NCBI GenBank assembly: GCA_032690845.1
Contig: CM064427.1
Coordinates: forward strand, 12,349,501 to 12,413,500
Reading direction: 5' to 3'
Length of the DNA: 64,000 bases
Source of the DNA: Eleusine coracana subsp. coracana
Taxonomy: Eukaryota; Streptophyta; Magnoliopsida; Poales; Poaceae
Shown here: piece after piece, positions 11,560-24,283 of the stretch
Position numbering within the stretch: position 1 is the stretch's first letter
How the letters are laid out: the number at the start of each line of letters is the position of its first letter
The notes under the pieces: model-generated
Seen by the model: the letters and a program-made list of their open reading frames with translations, nothing else
Database searches by the model: none
Told to the model about the DNA's origin: nothing
Position numbers and translations under genes: made by a program

Positions 11560-11737
11560 TGTTAGACAGATAAATGCGCTTGCATTATTAGTTTTAGGCT
11601 TTGCTTTGTTATTGGGCTTTGTACCCCATGCATGCACGTTGGGTGCTAGGGTTTGTCTACCTCTTGTGGAGGCTTCCCTATATCTGTAATTTGACAATGC
11701 CTAAATCAATTATCTTTGCAAGTTATTTCTGCTTTCA
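11560..11737 (+). repeat. Copia-2 5' LTR
   Basis: It begins TGTTAGACAG and ends CTTTCA directly before a TGGTATCA primer-binding site. The first 120 bp match the 3' LTR at 24091. After the shared GAGGCTTC segment the tails no longer align well. Confidence 0.85.
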
Positions 11738-11749
11738 TGGTATCACAGG
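11738..11749 (+). other. Copia-2 primer-binding site
   Basis: TGGTATCACAGG matches the first eight bases of the initiator-methionine tRNA PBS TGGTATCAGAGC and follows the 5' LTR with no gap. Confidence 0.75.
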
Positions 11750-11821
11750 GGGTTCGACCCCCTCGCTTCCGCTACCCCTTCTAGCGTCGCCGCCGTCGCA
11801 CACGCTCTTCCCATCCCAAGC

Positions 11822-13012
11822 GTGATCTTTCCCACGCCGATGGCCTCTCCTACCCCTCCTACCCCTGACGCAACCGAACTTGTTGCTCTCGATGCCGCTC
11901 GCTCTGCCGTCGCTCGCCTCGAGCAGGCCGCGGCCGAGCCTGATCTCATCGCCAAAGCCCGCGAAGACCTCAAGCGTCTCGAGGATGCTCGTGTTGAGCG
12001 TCTTCGCTCGGAGAAGGCGCAGACCAACTCCGCCACGAACGACGCCAAGGCCAAGGCAGATCAGCTCGCTGCCTACCAAGACTTCCTCGACGCCTAAGCT
12101 GCTGCCTCGGTGGCCGCCTTGCATGCTCAAGCGGTTGCCATTCCCAACGTCCAGGCCATGATTCCCATCATCCTGGACCTCTCGTCGACCAATTTCTCCA
12201 AGTGGAAGGCTCTCTTCCTGAACACGCTCGGCAAATATGAGTTATCGGATCATGTGCTCGAGGACGTTGACGCCGCCACCGCCTCATCCGCCTACTGGAC
12301 TCGCATGGACTGTGTCGTCAAATCTTGGTTGTTCAGCACCATCACCCCTGCGCTCATGGAGGTCATCCATACGGGCACCCCGTCCGCTCGTCGGATGTGG
12401 TTGAACATTGAAGAACAGTTTATAGGCAATCGTGAAACTCGTGCCCTCATATTGGATGCTGAATTCCGCACCTTCTGCCAAGGCGATCTCAACGTGACGG
12501 ACTACTGCACCAAGATGAAGTCTATGGCGGACGCTCTCAGGGACCTCGGAGAACCTGTACTTGATCGCACTCTCGTCCTCACCATATTATGTGGGCTCAA
12601 TGAGCGCTTTCGGTACATGTCGACCCACATAACCCGCCAGCGCCCGTTTCCTGACTTCACCACCGTGCGAGCTGATCTGCAGATTGAAGAGAGCATCATG
12701 AACTCCAAGAAGCCACCGCAGGCCATGGTCGCCACGTCTGGTCCTCCCCAAGCACCACCACGTCCCCCCGCTCCGATGGCCCCTCCGTGCCACGAGCTTC
12801 TACACCTTCCTCTGGTGGCGGTAACGCTCGCTACTATGGCCGAGGCAAGAACAAGGGTCGCAACAACAATGGACACAACAATGGTGGCTCTGGTGGTGTC
12901 CCATTCTTCAACCCCTTCGCCGGCTCATTCCAGATCTTCCCCAGGTACAATCCCGGCGTCCTCGACCAGCGCCCTCGCCCGCCGTAGCCCCGCCCACCAG
13001 GTCAGGCTCTGA
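11822..13012 (+). pseudogene. gag: Copia-2 gag, disrupted
   Basis: The frame opens at ATG 11822 or the in-frame ATG at 11840. It encodes a charged, helix-prone N-terminus (repeated Ala/Glu/Lys/Arg, probably coiled coil) and meets TAA at 12095-12097. The same frame continues directly after the stop into a typical gag core: IILDLSSTNFSKWKALFLNT, then the SARRMWLNIEEQF and YCTKMKSMADALRDLG segments. Near 12780 the frame shifts; Gly/Asn-rich sequence typical of the gag C-terminus continues in another frame (12787-12987). One stop and at least one frameshift make it non-functional. Confidence 0.85.
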
Positions 13013-13218
13013 CTACACTCGGCGCTCCACCTGGCTTCACCGCAGCCTTGGCTCCTCCTGGCCTCGCCACCCAAGGCCTACTTTCTAGCTATGCTGCGCC
13101 GGGCGCACCCCCAGGCTTCGGCGTCACAAGCTTCGGCGCTCCGCTTCCGGGCACGTGGACGGGTCCCCCGCCCCCGTGATACTGGGATCAAGGCGCCCTC
13201 GCTAATTCGTTTAACACG

Positions 13219-13712
13219 ATGACCCCCAACCCTCCGCAGGATTGGTGCATGGACTCCGACGCCGACTCTCATATGGCATCATCCTCTAGTATTCTCTCCT
13301 CTACCCAACCTCCTTCTCCTTCTACTCCAACTAGCATCATTGTCGGTAATGGGTCACTGCTGCCCGTTCCCTCCAACGGCCATACTACTTTTTCTGTCGA
13401 GCGTCCTCTTTATCTTAACAATATTTTTGTTTCCCCTAACCTCATCAAAAACCTTATTTCTGTTTGCCAGTTCACTACTGATAATAATTGTTCTATCGAA
13501 TTTGATCCCTTTGGTCTTTCTGTGAAGGATTTGGCAACCAAGACCGTTCTCGTCAGATGTAACAGTTTCGGGCGCCTCTACTCCTTCGATGTGGCGCCTC
13601 ATGTACTCCACACTGCCACCACTGCTTGTACCCTTTGGCATCGTCGGCTAGGTCATTTAGGTGCTGAAGCCTTATCAAAATTCGTCCCATTAGTGTCTTA
13701 TCATAAAAGCGA
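13219..13712 (+). pseudogene. pol: Copia-2 protease and GAG-pre-integrase, split by solo LTR A
   Basis: WCMDSDADSHMA at about 13243-13280 is the copia protease active site with the essential Gly of D-S/T-G-A changed to Asp (catalytic Asp at 13252-13254). The flap and C-terminal protease segments follow (NLIKNLISVCQF), then the GAG-pre-integrase motif LWHRRLGHLG. The frame is cut at 13717 by solo LTR A. After the insert it resumes at 17087 with the next expected residues (SLCHACQLGHH). Confidence 0.88.
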
Positions 13713-13717
13713 GTTAG

Positions 13718-16700
13718 TGTCACAGACCCGCCTTACCACGGTGACGGCTCCATTCCAGGATCTTCCTCGGGTGACGTCACGTGCTGTGACGCCCAATATT
13801 ATAACACATGACAGGAACAAATAATTGCAACAAGAGCATAGGTGGAGAACAGAATTTTACATAAATCTGAAGTTATATTACAAACCAGAGTTTTATCAAA
13901 GTAAATTGCGGAAGTGAATAGTTCAACATTGATTCGACAAACTCGACAAAATAGATAGATACAATCGCCCTCTCATGGCGACACACACAGAACATCCCGG
14001 CCATAATAGGTGCCTTGCCCAAGCACCGTACCGGCAAACAAGGAACTACTCCTCGTCTTCATTCGTGCACAGCTCCTACTCAATGTTCCAGCAGTCGGGG
14101 CGCTGGCCCTCCTAGTGGAATCTTCCACCGTAGTGGCAGTCTATGTCGTGGTCATCTGAAAACCACATAGAGCTACGCCCTGAGTAACTAATTTACTCAG
14201 CAAGACTGACTCGTCAAAATGGCCATCTACAGCCGACGCCTAAACATGCAAAGTTTAGGGGTAGGGTTTATATTGCCAGAAAGCCAGCCTAAAAGTGGAT
14301 CCTTATTTTTCAAGTTTTAGCATCAAGTTAAGTTGTCATGCGGAGTAATCATAAATTTAGTTTGCACTAAAGCTATAACCATCATGGTTGCAATACAATT
14401 TTAATAATTCCAAACAGCAGTATTAAACCCACTTATCATCTTAATGGCTTCCGACACTATTCTGGAGCAGCGATCAAGTGGTACTCGTTACTGTGAGGGG
14501 CAGCGATTCGAATCGATTTACATCCTGCAGGAGAAACCTGCTTGCACGACCCATACGCGCTTCCTAGAAGCCGCATGGAGCAACCTTTCGCTTACGGTAC
14601 CGCAGGGTCTTCTGGGTTCAGACTCCCCCGAGGAGGGTCCCCCAACGCGATGCGCCCCTCAGCCCCATGGTTGGGTGGATTGCTCCCTCCTTTCAGCCCC
14701 AGTTCCACCAAAGAAGGAAGAAGGCTATCTTCCGACCAGGCAGTAGTCGTAGCTACATCGGTTTACTGGGTCCATGTCTCCACCATGCAAACAGTACGTT
14801 CAAACTTGATCCCATGGGCCGGACACGAGGCGTAGCCTTAGGCGACCCGGACGGGATTACCTCCTTGAAGACAAGCTGTTCTTCTCTTTCCACCTAGTTG
14901 CCCGTCCGGTCTTCATTATGATCCCATCCACACTTCCCTTCATCCGGTATCATTTCCTCATGATAATATTTCCTATCTACGAGTGGTCTTCATACCACTC
15001 GATGAGTAGTCATCCTAATTTAAGCAGAGCGACTATCGTGCTGAGGCTAATTCTCGGGAAAAAAGGGCCTACTGCAATACTAGGGTTTCAAACAACTCCT
15101 ACCACTTAATGCACAGACAAGCCTACATCCCTAGCTAGTGATAGAGTAAAAATTTAAAACGGGGATAATGCACCGAGGCTTGCCTGGTTTCTGCTCTTGC
15201 TCAGCTATGGCACCTCCGGCTCCTTCTGGATTCTGCTCTGGTCCCTTCTCCACGTGGTTCATTACGTGATCTATATGATGCAAAAGTTGATGCTTATGAG
15301 AGAAGATTCATGGCACTTCCTCAATAAATACGTTAATGTACACTATTTCTCATGGAAGTGAGCGGGGTGTGTTGATTAGTTCAGCAATGTAATGTATTTA
15401 GTATAGCACAGGGTGAGGGGATTTCGTGTATTTTCTTCATGGACTGCAGTATTTAATCGCGACTACGTTGAACCAAAGTACGGTGTGTGTGTGTGTGTCG
15501 GCCGGGGTTAAGCTATGTATGTGATGTCCATGACCACTAGGTGCTATTTAATTAATGTTTTAGTGTAACAAGCACAACCCTCACAAAGAACTAAGTACCC
15601 ATGACGCAGCCCTAAGGTGGAACCATATATATTAAAGGGTAATATTATTATACCTGAGACACCATTTATTATGTGGACATGGTTCTGATCATCAAATGAG
15701 TAGGGGTGATTTAATATAGTGAGGGAATACCAGGAGTGAATTACTGGCCAAATTTCACTCACATGTACCAAGCCAATAATTTTTAATTAATTATCATAAG
15801 AAAAAAGGTGTTAAATTATCTACAGCTAATATACAGAGACTGACCCTAAGACATTTTCCAGGGAGACTAGAAACTGAAAAACCTATTTGGTGGCCAAGTT
15901 TCAAGATTTTATCAGCTCCCTATAATTAGTTATGAATTTATAAGTGTTTTTATCACATATTTTAATCCTAAATAAAACTAACATGCAAGGTGATTTAGCA
16001 CTTTTCCCTACTAGTACTGATCCAAACAAAGCTAACAAAATTTATCTTGTCTCAAAATTCCTATTAATCACTTTACTATGTATTTTACAAGTTCTACACT
16101 TTCTCTCGTAATGAAGAAAATGAGAAAACCGAATTTTATTCACGTGGGCCGCATCCAGGCAGCCCAGCGGGCTGAACCCATGTGGGGGAGGCGTCCCTGG
16201 GCCAGATTCTGCCCAGGCAGGCGCGGCCTAGCAGCCAGTTGGCCCACTGGCCAGCTCGGACGAGCCGAGCACGCGCGCGCGACGGCGGCGCTCGGCCGCG
16301 CGTGGCGGCGTGAGCATGGCGGCCAGTCGAGGAAATGGCAAGAGCTGCATTGGCGCGACAGCGATGGGTGGGGAAGAGCAAGCACGTAGCACACGAGAAG
16401 AATCAAGGTGGCTCACCGGGGCTAGCGGAACGGGGTGGGGTTGTTCGGACCGTGGCGCGACAGAGGGGATGTCGGAACGGGGTGGGGTCGTCAATCTGTG
16501 GGCGCGGCGGATGCCGGGTCGACGACGCCCACGCGGCGTATGGGCAGGCGAGAGCGCGGGGAGGCACCGGGTGTGTTTGTTTGAAGTCGCTGACAGGTGG
16601 GCCCCAAAGGGAGTTTTCTTTTTCTTTTATTTTTCCAACCCCGATAGCCGGCTACATTTAATCTTTTTGTGTGAATTAATCTGGAGTTGATAAAACTAAA

Positions 16701-17086
16701 CCAAAAATAGGGCAGGCTCCTCATACTGTGATAGAATTTATAAAAATTCTAACTTCCAAAAATCCTTTATAGATTTTGAATGGAAATTTTGTAAAGAGGG
16801 GTGGTTTCTTGTTTTATAACCATTTATTCGGGGCAACAATTAAAGTAATACAATTCTTAAAAATTCTGTAAAATTCTACTCCACCAAGAGCATCAACATA
16901 TATTTTTGGTAGGTATGAGTTATGTGGAAAAATCTGAACTTGTAGTTCAAACTATACTCAAATTTGCTTGAATTTGGTTTAAATTAGGTCAAAATTTCAG
17001 TTTAAATTTTTATCCTAAGTTCTCAGGCTTGTGGGGATGACTTTGATGTGTTTTCCATAGGGACTCATGACACCCGAGGTGTCACA
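13718..17086 (-). mobile_element. Solo LTR A, long-LTR Ty3/gypsy family (3.37 kb)
   Basis: It begins TGTCACAGACCC and ends GAGGTGTCACA, flanked by a perfect 5-bp target duplication GTTAG (13713-13717 and 17087-17091). Removing it restores the Copia-2 pol reading frame. No PBS, PPT or coding domain is present, so it is a solo LTR. Its first 500 bp match, inverted, the right end of solo LTR B. The end of the related LTR at 57192 sits in an element with chromovirus integrase, which sets the family and shows that A lies in minus orientation. A GC-rich island spans about 16140-16570, and a (GT)7 tract lies at 15485-15498. Confidence 0.9.
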
Positions 17087-18540
17087 GTTAGAATCCTTGT
17101 GTCATGCATGTCAGCTTGGTCACCACGTGCGCCAACCCTTTCATGTCTCTTCATCACGAGCTCTCAAAATTTTTGATTTAATACAATGTGATCTATGGAC
17201 ATCACCTGTTCTTAGTGTTTCTGGCTACAAGTATTATCTTATTATTCTGGATGATTGCTCACACTTTTCTTGGAATTTTTCTCTTTGATTAAAATCTGAC
17301 ACTTTTTTGACTTTATCTCATTTTTTTGCCTGTATCCACCAAATTCGGCGCTACAGTTAAATCGGTCCAATGTGACAACGAGCGAGAGTTCGATAACGCA
17401 ACCTCTCGATCTTTTTTTTCTCACCAAGGGTGTCACCATGCGCATGTCTTGCCCACACACTTCTCCTCAAAACGGTAGAGCCGAACGCATCATTTGTTCC
17501 ACCAACAATATCATGCGCTCCCTCATGTTCCAAGCTAGCATCCCTCCACCCTATTGGCCGATGCTCTTGAAACAGCCACATACCTCCTAAACTTACACCC
17601 CACCAAAATGTTGAACTTCTCCACTCCATTCTTTGCCTTGTTTGGTGTTCAACCCACGTATGATCACATTCGTGTGTTTAGGTGTAAGTGTTATCATAAC
17701 CTCTCAGCCACCGCCCCCAACAAACTTTCCCCTCGGTCCATCCTTTGTGTTTTTATTGGCTACCCTCCCGAGCACAAAGGTTATCGCTGTCTTGATCTAG
17801 CCACTAACCACATTATAATCTCCTGACACGTCATGTTCGATGAGTCCTCTTTTCCCTTTGCCGAACTCGGCTCGGCGCGTTCTTCATCTGACTTTGTTTT
17901 CCTCTCAGATTATGATAACGCACTGATACCCATCGGTACCCCCTTTTTTATAGGAGATCAACCCAACACCCGCACTGGTCCTGCTGCCCCTGACTCACCT
18001 CGGGTTGTTGCCAGCGTGATCGGTGCCACTCGTGCCTTTCAGCTCGCCTAACCCGCTGCTGCCCCGGTTTCTCCGGCCGTCAGTACTAGTACCGGCTCAG
18101 GCGACGCCCCAAGCCCAGTTGCTGGTTTGACGCCACCAGTTCATGACCTCGCGCACAGCTCTACCAGATTCACCGAGCCCGCTGCTGCCGGGTCGCCCGC
18201 CCCTGTCGGGTCGCCAACCTCTCCTAGCTCGGCTTCCACTCCAGAGGAGCCTCGGCGTGCCACTACACGATGCTCGCCCATCCCAACCGAGTCACTCACC
18301 ACCAATGGGTTGGCCCTCACTCCGGACGCGCCTCAACCCGTGGCTCCATGTTGCTCGCCTCGTTGCCTTGTGCCGCCGCGCACCGCAATGCTGATTCCCA
18401 ACATCACCAATGATCACACGATGGTCACAAGAGGCAAAACAGGATTTCGGCAACCATGGGAGATTCTTAATCTCAATGTTGACAGTCTATCACCACTGCC
18501 TAAGACATACCGAGGTGCCCTTTCAGATCCCAACTAGCGT
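17087..18540 (+). pseudogene. pol: Copia-2 integrase and hinge region, disrupted
   Basis: After the solo LTR the frame resumes with the end of the integrase zinc-binding domain (CHACQLGHHVRQPF). The DDE core follows, with the first Asp in DLIQCDLW. TGA at 17287-17289 and a frameshifted stretch to about 17450 destroy the middle. Further pieces are readable: TSPQNGRAERI contains the third catalytic residue (17459-17492), and 17554-17826 is the integrase C-terminal region (TYLLNLHPTK). A Pro/Ser/Thr-rich hinge follows to 18540 with two stops. Confidence 0.82.
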
Positions 18541-18546
18541 GATGCA

Positions 18547-19330
18547 ATGATTGAGGAGTTTTCAGCACTTCAGTCTAACCACACTTGGGACCTCGCTCCA
18601 CCACCACCCGGAGTCAATATTGTTGCCGGTAAATGGGTCTTTCGACACAAAATGCATCCGGATGACACTCTAGACCGATACAAAGCTCGTTGGCTTCTTC
18701 GTGGTTTCACTCAACGCCCAGGTATTGATTTTGGCGAAACGTTCAGTCCAGTTGTCAAACTCGCCACTATTTGGACTGTCCTTGCTGTTGCAGCTTCACA
18801 CGATTGGCCGGTTCATCGATTGGATGTGAAAAATGACTTCGTTCATGGTGTTCTTTCTGAGACAGTCCACTGTACTCAGCTGTCAGGATTTGTTGACACC
18901 TCTCACCCATATTATGTGTGTCGTCTCAACAAGTCTCTATATGGTCTTCGGCAGGCTCCCCGTGCTTGGTATTGCCAGTTTGCGACTTTCATTCAGACCC
19001 TTGGCTTTGGCAGTGCACAACCTGATACTTCATTATTCATTTACCAGAGGGGCACTGACACGGTCTATCTCCTGCTCTACGTGGATGATATTGTTTTGAC
19101 AGCATCTTCACCCAACCTTCTTAAGTGTGTCATTGCATCGCTCACTGCTGAGTTCGCAATGAAGGATCTTGGTCCCCTCCACCATTTTTTGGGTATGTCT
19201 GTGGTTCGTGATAGTGCTGGCATCTTTCTCTCTCAGCGCCATTACATCTTCGAAATTCTGGACCGTGCTGGCATGGCCGATTGCAAACCATGCACTACCC
19301 CTATTCTAGTGCCAAGTTGTCTTCCGACGG
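18547..19330 (+). pseudogene. pol: Copia-2 reverse transcriptase, open frame split by solo LTR B
   Basis: The open frame covers almost the whole RVT_2 domain: MIEEFSALQSNHTWDL, WVFRHKMHPD, YKARWLLRGFTQ, the VHRLDVKNDFVHG motif with a catalytic Asp, LYGLRQAPRAWY, and an intact YVDD box at 19078-19089. It continues through the FAMKDLGPLHHFLG thumb segment until solo LTR B cuts the frame at 19331. The RNase H part continues at 23410. This is the best preserved retroelement coding block in Copia-2, but no full polyprotein remains. Confidence 0.9.
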
Positions 19331-22300
19331 TGTGACACTCCTAGTGTGATAAAGGTTCCAAGAACAGTACCTTAGTATCACAAGAGCCTAACACGAAAGT
19401 TTGAACTGAAATTTATCAAATTGAATTCAAATTAAGCATATTTGAATGTCACTTGAACTACAAGTCCAGATTTCTCAACATAACTCATACCCACCAAAAA
19501 TATATGCTGATGATCATGATGGAGTAGAATTTGAAGGAATTTTTCAGAATTTTACTATTTTATTTCTTGCCCCAAATAATTGCATGATGGTCCAACAACA
19601 GTTCAACTTGGGAAAATTCCTGTTAAAATTTGAGGAGGTTTCAAGGACCAAACTTATTTTCTAAATTTTGTATATATCATTCTGGTCACGAGGATATGAT
19701 TGGATTTGTCAGATCGTAGTAGAAAGAAAGGTACAAAATAATCAAAACACTGCAGTTTGGAAAATTTTGAAATAATCAAACTCTGGGCGGGCCCACCTGT
19801 CGGCGACGGTGAAGAAACACACTGTGCCGCTCCACCTCGCTCCAGCGGCCGTACACCGCGTGGACGCCGACGACGGGCAGGAGCGGCACTTGAGCGGATC
19901 CAGGCCCCCACCTCGACGTCCCTATCCGCTCCCGATCGGCTCCCCAACTCACGCTCGCCCAATTTTTCATTCTGCGTTGCTCCCTCTCGCCTCTGCTTCC
20001 GCCGTTGCTCCTCCGCATCGCCTGGCCGCCGTCGTCCACCGGAGCTCGAGCCAAGCCCCTGGGAGCAGTGCCGGGACGTCCTGAAGGCCCTGCACGCGTC
20101 CCCTCCGCTTCGCTCGGCCGACATTGGGAGATCGACACGGTTCTTCCGCGGCGCCGACAATCGACCTCGAACCACTCTTCCACTCCGTGTTTACCCCGAG
20201 GTGAGCCAGCTCACAATTCATCGCAAGGGAAGCTCTCCCTCTTAGTCGCGCACGCGCCTGAACCGTGCATGGACAGATCCTTCCACTGTCCCTCTAGATT
20301 TCTAGCTCAAAGTCGCCGTCGACCACCGCAGCCACCACCCCGCCGATGAGCCCGCATCTCGAGCCCCTCTCTCACAAAGAAGATCCGGTGACGCCCATCT
20401 CCGTGCTCTGTCGAAGCTCTCAGGCAAGATTCCGAGCTCTTCCGTCCTCCCCTTTGCATGCAGACCGACACTGAACCTTGCCCTGTTTCCGCCACCGTCG
20501 CGAGCCCATCCCCGGCCATCGCCGACGGTCTCCGACCACCTGAGCTGGTACGCGCCGAGGAGACGAGCGTTTTCTCCTTCAACTCCAACCCGAGCCAGGG
20601 CCCGCAGTGGGCTGCGGCAAGCCCCGGCCAGCGCCGCCGCGCTCCGGCAAAGGAGCTACGCTCGCGGGCAAAATTCAAAAACAAAAGAGAGAAGAAAAGA
20701 AGGAGAATTTCTTTTAAGAAAAAAAGAATCTAGTAAATAGGTAGAAAATCATAAATTGCATAGTAAAATAAGTACTGCGAATTTTGGAGCCAAACAAATT
20801 TTGTTGGGATGGTCTAGTTATGTACTATTTTAGTAAAATGCTAATTATCCATGCATGTTAACAACTTTGCCTGGGCCAAATTAATTAGCATAAACACTAA
20901 ATAAATCCATATCTTGGTTATGGAATTGATTGATTCCCGGCCTCTACCCTGTGGTCACTATTTGTCACCCCTAAGCTCCCTGAAAAATCCCATGTTTTCT
21001 CCATTATTTTGACCTGTAGCAATTATTTAGCTTTTTCCCTAAATTAATTATTTAAAATAATTGCCTCTATGCATGTCAATGAAACTTGGCACAGAGATCA
21101 CTACTGACACCTTCTACCTATAGTAATTTGCTCCTGGGCATGTACATTCCTGAACCATGTTAAATTAATTTATTTTATCGCTTAGAGTTGATAGGTTATT
21201 TAAACTATAGTCACCTAACTTAGGTGTATTAGACATGCAAGCTTTTCGTATCAGTCAACATGCTCAACACACTACGTACATTACTAGACCGTGTTACTTG
21301 TTTAACCACTGAACCTGCCCTTATACCCTCGGGCACAACATAGTAACAAGATAAAGTCAAGAAAGGATATATGCAAAAATAAATCAAGATGAACTATCCA
21401 AGGATCATCCCTGGTGCACTCTACTTGTAGCAGAGTGCACATGCTCACTGGTCTTTCAAAACCATTAATTAATTATTTCTCAGACTTAATATTTTAATTA
21501 ATTGTATAATTGTATTATAAAGCTTTATATCATATATATCTAGTTCTTATCTAGCAACCTCCTTAATGCATGGGAAAACAGTATTCCGACCATTACCTAC
21601 TGCCCTTGTGCCTCACACATTTTTCTTGAAAGCGATCGACACATCCCAAACCTTGATACTCAATTACTGTGTTTATTCACTGGAGTCCATGAAGGAAATA
21701 CACTACACGCACTCACCCTATGCCTCCACTAAATACGTTACATCGCTGAACTAATCAACACACCCCGCTCGCTTCCACATGAAATAGTGTACATTAACGT
21801 ATTTATTGAGAAAGTGCCATGAATCTTCTCTCATAAGCATCATCTTTTGCATTATGTAGATCACGCAGTGAACCACATGGAGACGGGACCGGAGCAGGAG
21901 TCAGAAGGAGCTGGTGGTGTCGTAGCTGATCAGGAGCAAAACCCAGGCAAGACCCGGTGCATTCCACCCGTTTAATTTTTACTCTATCACTAGTTAGGGA
22001 TGTAGGATTGACTGTGCATTAAGTGATAGGAGTTGGTTGAAACCCTAGCGTGCAGTAGGTTCCTCCTTCCCAATATTTAGCCTCTGGACGGTAGTCGCTC
22101 TGCTTAACTTAGGATGACCACACACCGAGTGGTATGGAGACTACTCGTAGACAGGAAATGTTACCCCTGGGGAATGATGACGGATTAAGAAAGGTGTGGA
22201 TGGGATCACAATGAAGACAGGACGGGCAATTAGGTGGAAAGGGAAGGACGGTTTGTCTTCAAGGAGGTAGCCCCGTCCGAGTCACCTAAGGCTACGCCTC

Positions 22301-23409
22301 GTGTCCGGCCCATGGGATAAAGTTTGAACGTACTCTCTGCATGCTGGAGTTATGGGCCCAATAAACCAACATAGCTACGACTAGTGCCTGGTCGGAACAT
22401 AGCCTTCTCCCTTCTTTGGTGGAACTAGGGCTGAGAGGAGGGAGCAATCCACCCACGAAAGGCGGCACGGGGCGCATCGCGTTGGGGGACCCTTCTCAGG
22501 GGAGTCAGGACCCGGAAGACCCTGCGGTACCGTAAGCGAAAGGCTGCCCCATGGGCCTTCCAGGAAGCGCGTATGGGTCATGCAAGCAGGTTTCTCCTGC
22601 AGGAAGTAAATCAATCCGAGTCGCTGCCCCTCATAGTAACGAGTACCACTTGATCGCTTCTTCGGAAAAGTGTCGAAAGCCATTAAGATGATGATTGGGT
22701 TTAACACTGCTGTTTGAAATTATTAAAAATTGTTTTGCAACCTGGATTGTTATAGCTTTAGTGCAAACTAAATTTATCATTGCACATGATAACTTAACTG
22801 GCTGCTAAAACTTGAAAAATAAGAATCCACTCTTAGGCTGGCTTTCTGGCAACATAAACCCTATCCCTAGTCTTTGCATGTCTAGGTGTAGGCTGTAGTT
22901 GGCCATTTTGACGGGTCAGTCTTGCTGAGTAAATTAGTTACTCAGGATGTAGCTCTATGTGATTTTCAGATGATCATGGCGGAGACTGCCACTGTGATAT
23001 GAGATTCCACTGGGAAGGCCAACGCCCTGACTGTTGGAACATCAAGTGGGAGCTGTGCACGAATGAAGACAAGGAGTAGTTCCTTGCTTGCCGGTACAGT
23101 GTTTGGGCAAGGTACCTATTATGGCTGGGTTGTTCTCTGTATGTCGCCGTAAGAGGGTGATTGTATCTTATCTATTCTGCCAAACTAGATGAATCAATGT
23201 TGAACAATTCGCTTCTGTATTTTCCTTTTGATAAAACTCTAGTTTGTAATATAATTTCGGATTTATGTAAAACTCTATACTCTACCTATGTTCTTATTGC
23301 AATTATTTTTTTCTGCCATGTGTTGTACTATTGGACGTCACAGCGCGTGTCGCCACCCGAGAAAGATCCTAGAATGAAGCCGTCTTCGTGGTTAGGCGGT
23401 TCCGTGACA
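19331..23409 (+). mobile_element. Solo LTR B, same family as A but inverted (4.08 kb)
   Basis: It begins TGTGACACTCCTAG and ends GGTTCCGTGACA, flanked by GACGG (19326-19330) and GACAG (23410-23414), a 5-bp duplication with one G to A change at a CpG. The inverted complement of its right end aligns with the first 500 bp of solo LTR A, including words such as GGATCTTTCTCGGGTG against GGATCTTCCTCGGGTG. The GC-rich island at 19790-20680 produces many long but meaningless open frames. No internal retroviral domain is present. Confidence 0.88.
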
Positions 23410-24045
23410 GACAGTGCACCAGTTTCTGACGCCACCCATTTTCGTGGACTTGCTGGAGTGCTACAATATCTCACTTTCACTCGGCCTGATATCTCCTATG
23501 CTGTTTAGCAGATATGTCTCTTCATGCATGATCTTCGTGAGCCTCATCTCTCTTTGATAAAGAGAGTTTCAATACATTAAGGGTACTCTTGATTTTGGGC
23601 TGACAATTCACCGCTCACCCTCTGCTGATTTGGTAGCTTATTCTAATGCTGACTGGGCTGGTTGTCCAGATACACGCCGCTCCACTTCTGGTTATGCAGT
23701 TTTCCTTGGAGACAATCTCGTTTCTTGGTCTTCCAAGCGTCAGACTACTGTCTCTCGTTCCAGTGCTGAAGTAGAATATCGAGCCATCGCCAATGCTGTG
23801 GTGGAAACTGGTTGTGTCTATTGTTGATCGAGCTTTATCATCCAGTTCGTCGGGCCACTGTAGTTTATTGTGACAACATCAGTGCCATCTACCTTTCGAC
23901 TAATCCGGTGCAACATCAACGCACCAAACACATTGAGATCGATTTACACTTTGTTCATAATAAGGTGGCTGCTGGTCAAGTCCGCGTTCTACACGTCCCG
24001 ACATCTTCCCATCTACTCTCTTCTTTGAGTTTCGCTCCAGTTTGA
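23410..24045 (+). pseudogene. pol: Copia-2 RNase H, disrupted
   Basis: The frame resumes after solo LTR B with THFRGLAGVLQYLTFTRPDI, the standard link between RT and RNase H. A TAG at 23506-23508 and a frameshift follow. The domain continues with AYSNADWAGCPDTRRSTSG (catalytic Asp), SSAEVEYRAIANA (catalytic Glu), then in another frame VYCDNISAIYLSTNP (catalytic Asp) and RTKHIEIDLHFV. All main motifs are readable but in three frames. Confidence 0.88.
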
Positions 24046-24081
24046 ATGTTCGTTCTTGTGGCTAATCTCGATGATCAAACT

Positions 24082-24283
24082 GCAGGGGAGTGTTAGATAG
24101 ATAAATGGGCTTGCATTATTAGTTTTAGGCTTTGCTTTGTTATTGGGCTTTGTACCCCATGCTTGCACGTTGGGTGCTAGGATTTGCCTACCTCATGTGG
24201 AGGCTTCTCTAGTCACTTGTATCCTCCATCATATCTGAACTCTTATGTACTAATCAAGTAGATTAATACACGGTTAATTGCCA
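24082..24283 (+). repeat. Copia-2 polypurine tract and 3' LTR
   Basis: GCAGGGGAG at 24082-24090 is the polypurine tract directly ahead of the LTR, which starts TGTTAGATAG at 24091. The first 120 bp match the 5' LTR. The end is set at the CA of GCCA at 24283 from the length of the other LTR. The tails of the two LTRs differ strongly, so the right edge is uncertain by tens of bases. Confidence 0.78.

Larger units (their letters stand above)
11560..24283 (+). mobile_element. Copia-2: Ty1/copia element with two nested solo LTRs
   Basis: The 5' LTR starts at 11560 and the 3' LTR at 24091. The first 120 bp are near identical, with about seven differences by eye. PBS, gag, protease, integrase, RT, RNase H and PPT follow in copia order. 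Without the inserts at 13718-17086 and 19331-23409 the element would be about 5.3 kb, a normal copia length. Coding frames contain stops and frameshifts. The 5-bp flanks (CTTGC left, TAATC right) do not match, so either a boundary is misplaced or one flank has changed. Confidence 0.9.

Noticed and set aside
19654..20740. Cluster of long open frames on both strands
   Set aside because: They lie in the GC-rich island of solo LTR B, bounded by a target duplication; no domain is recognisable and all frames overlap.
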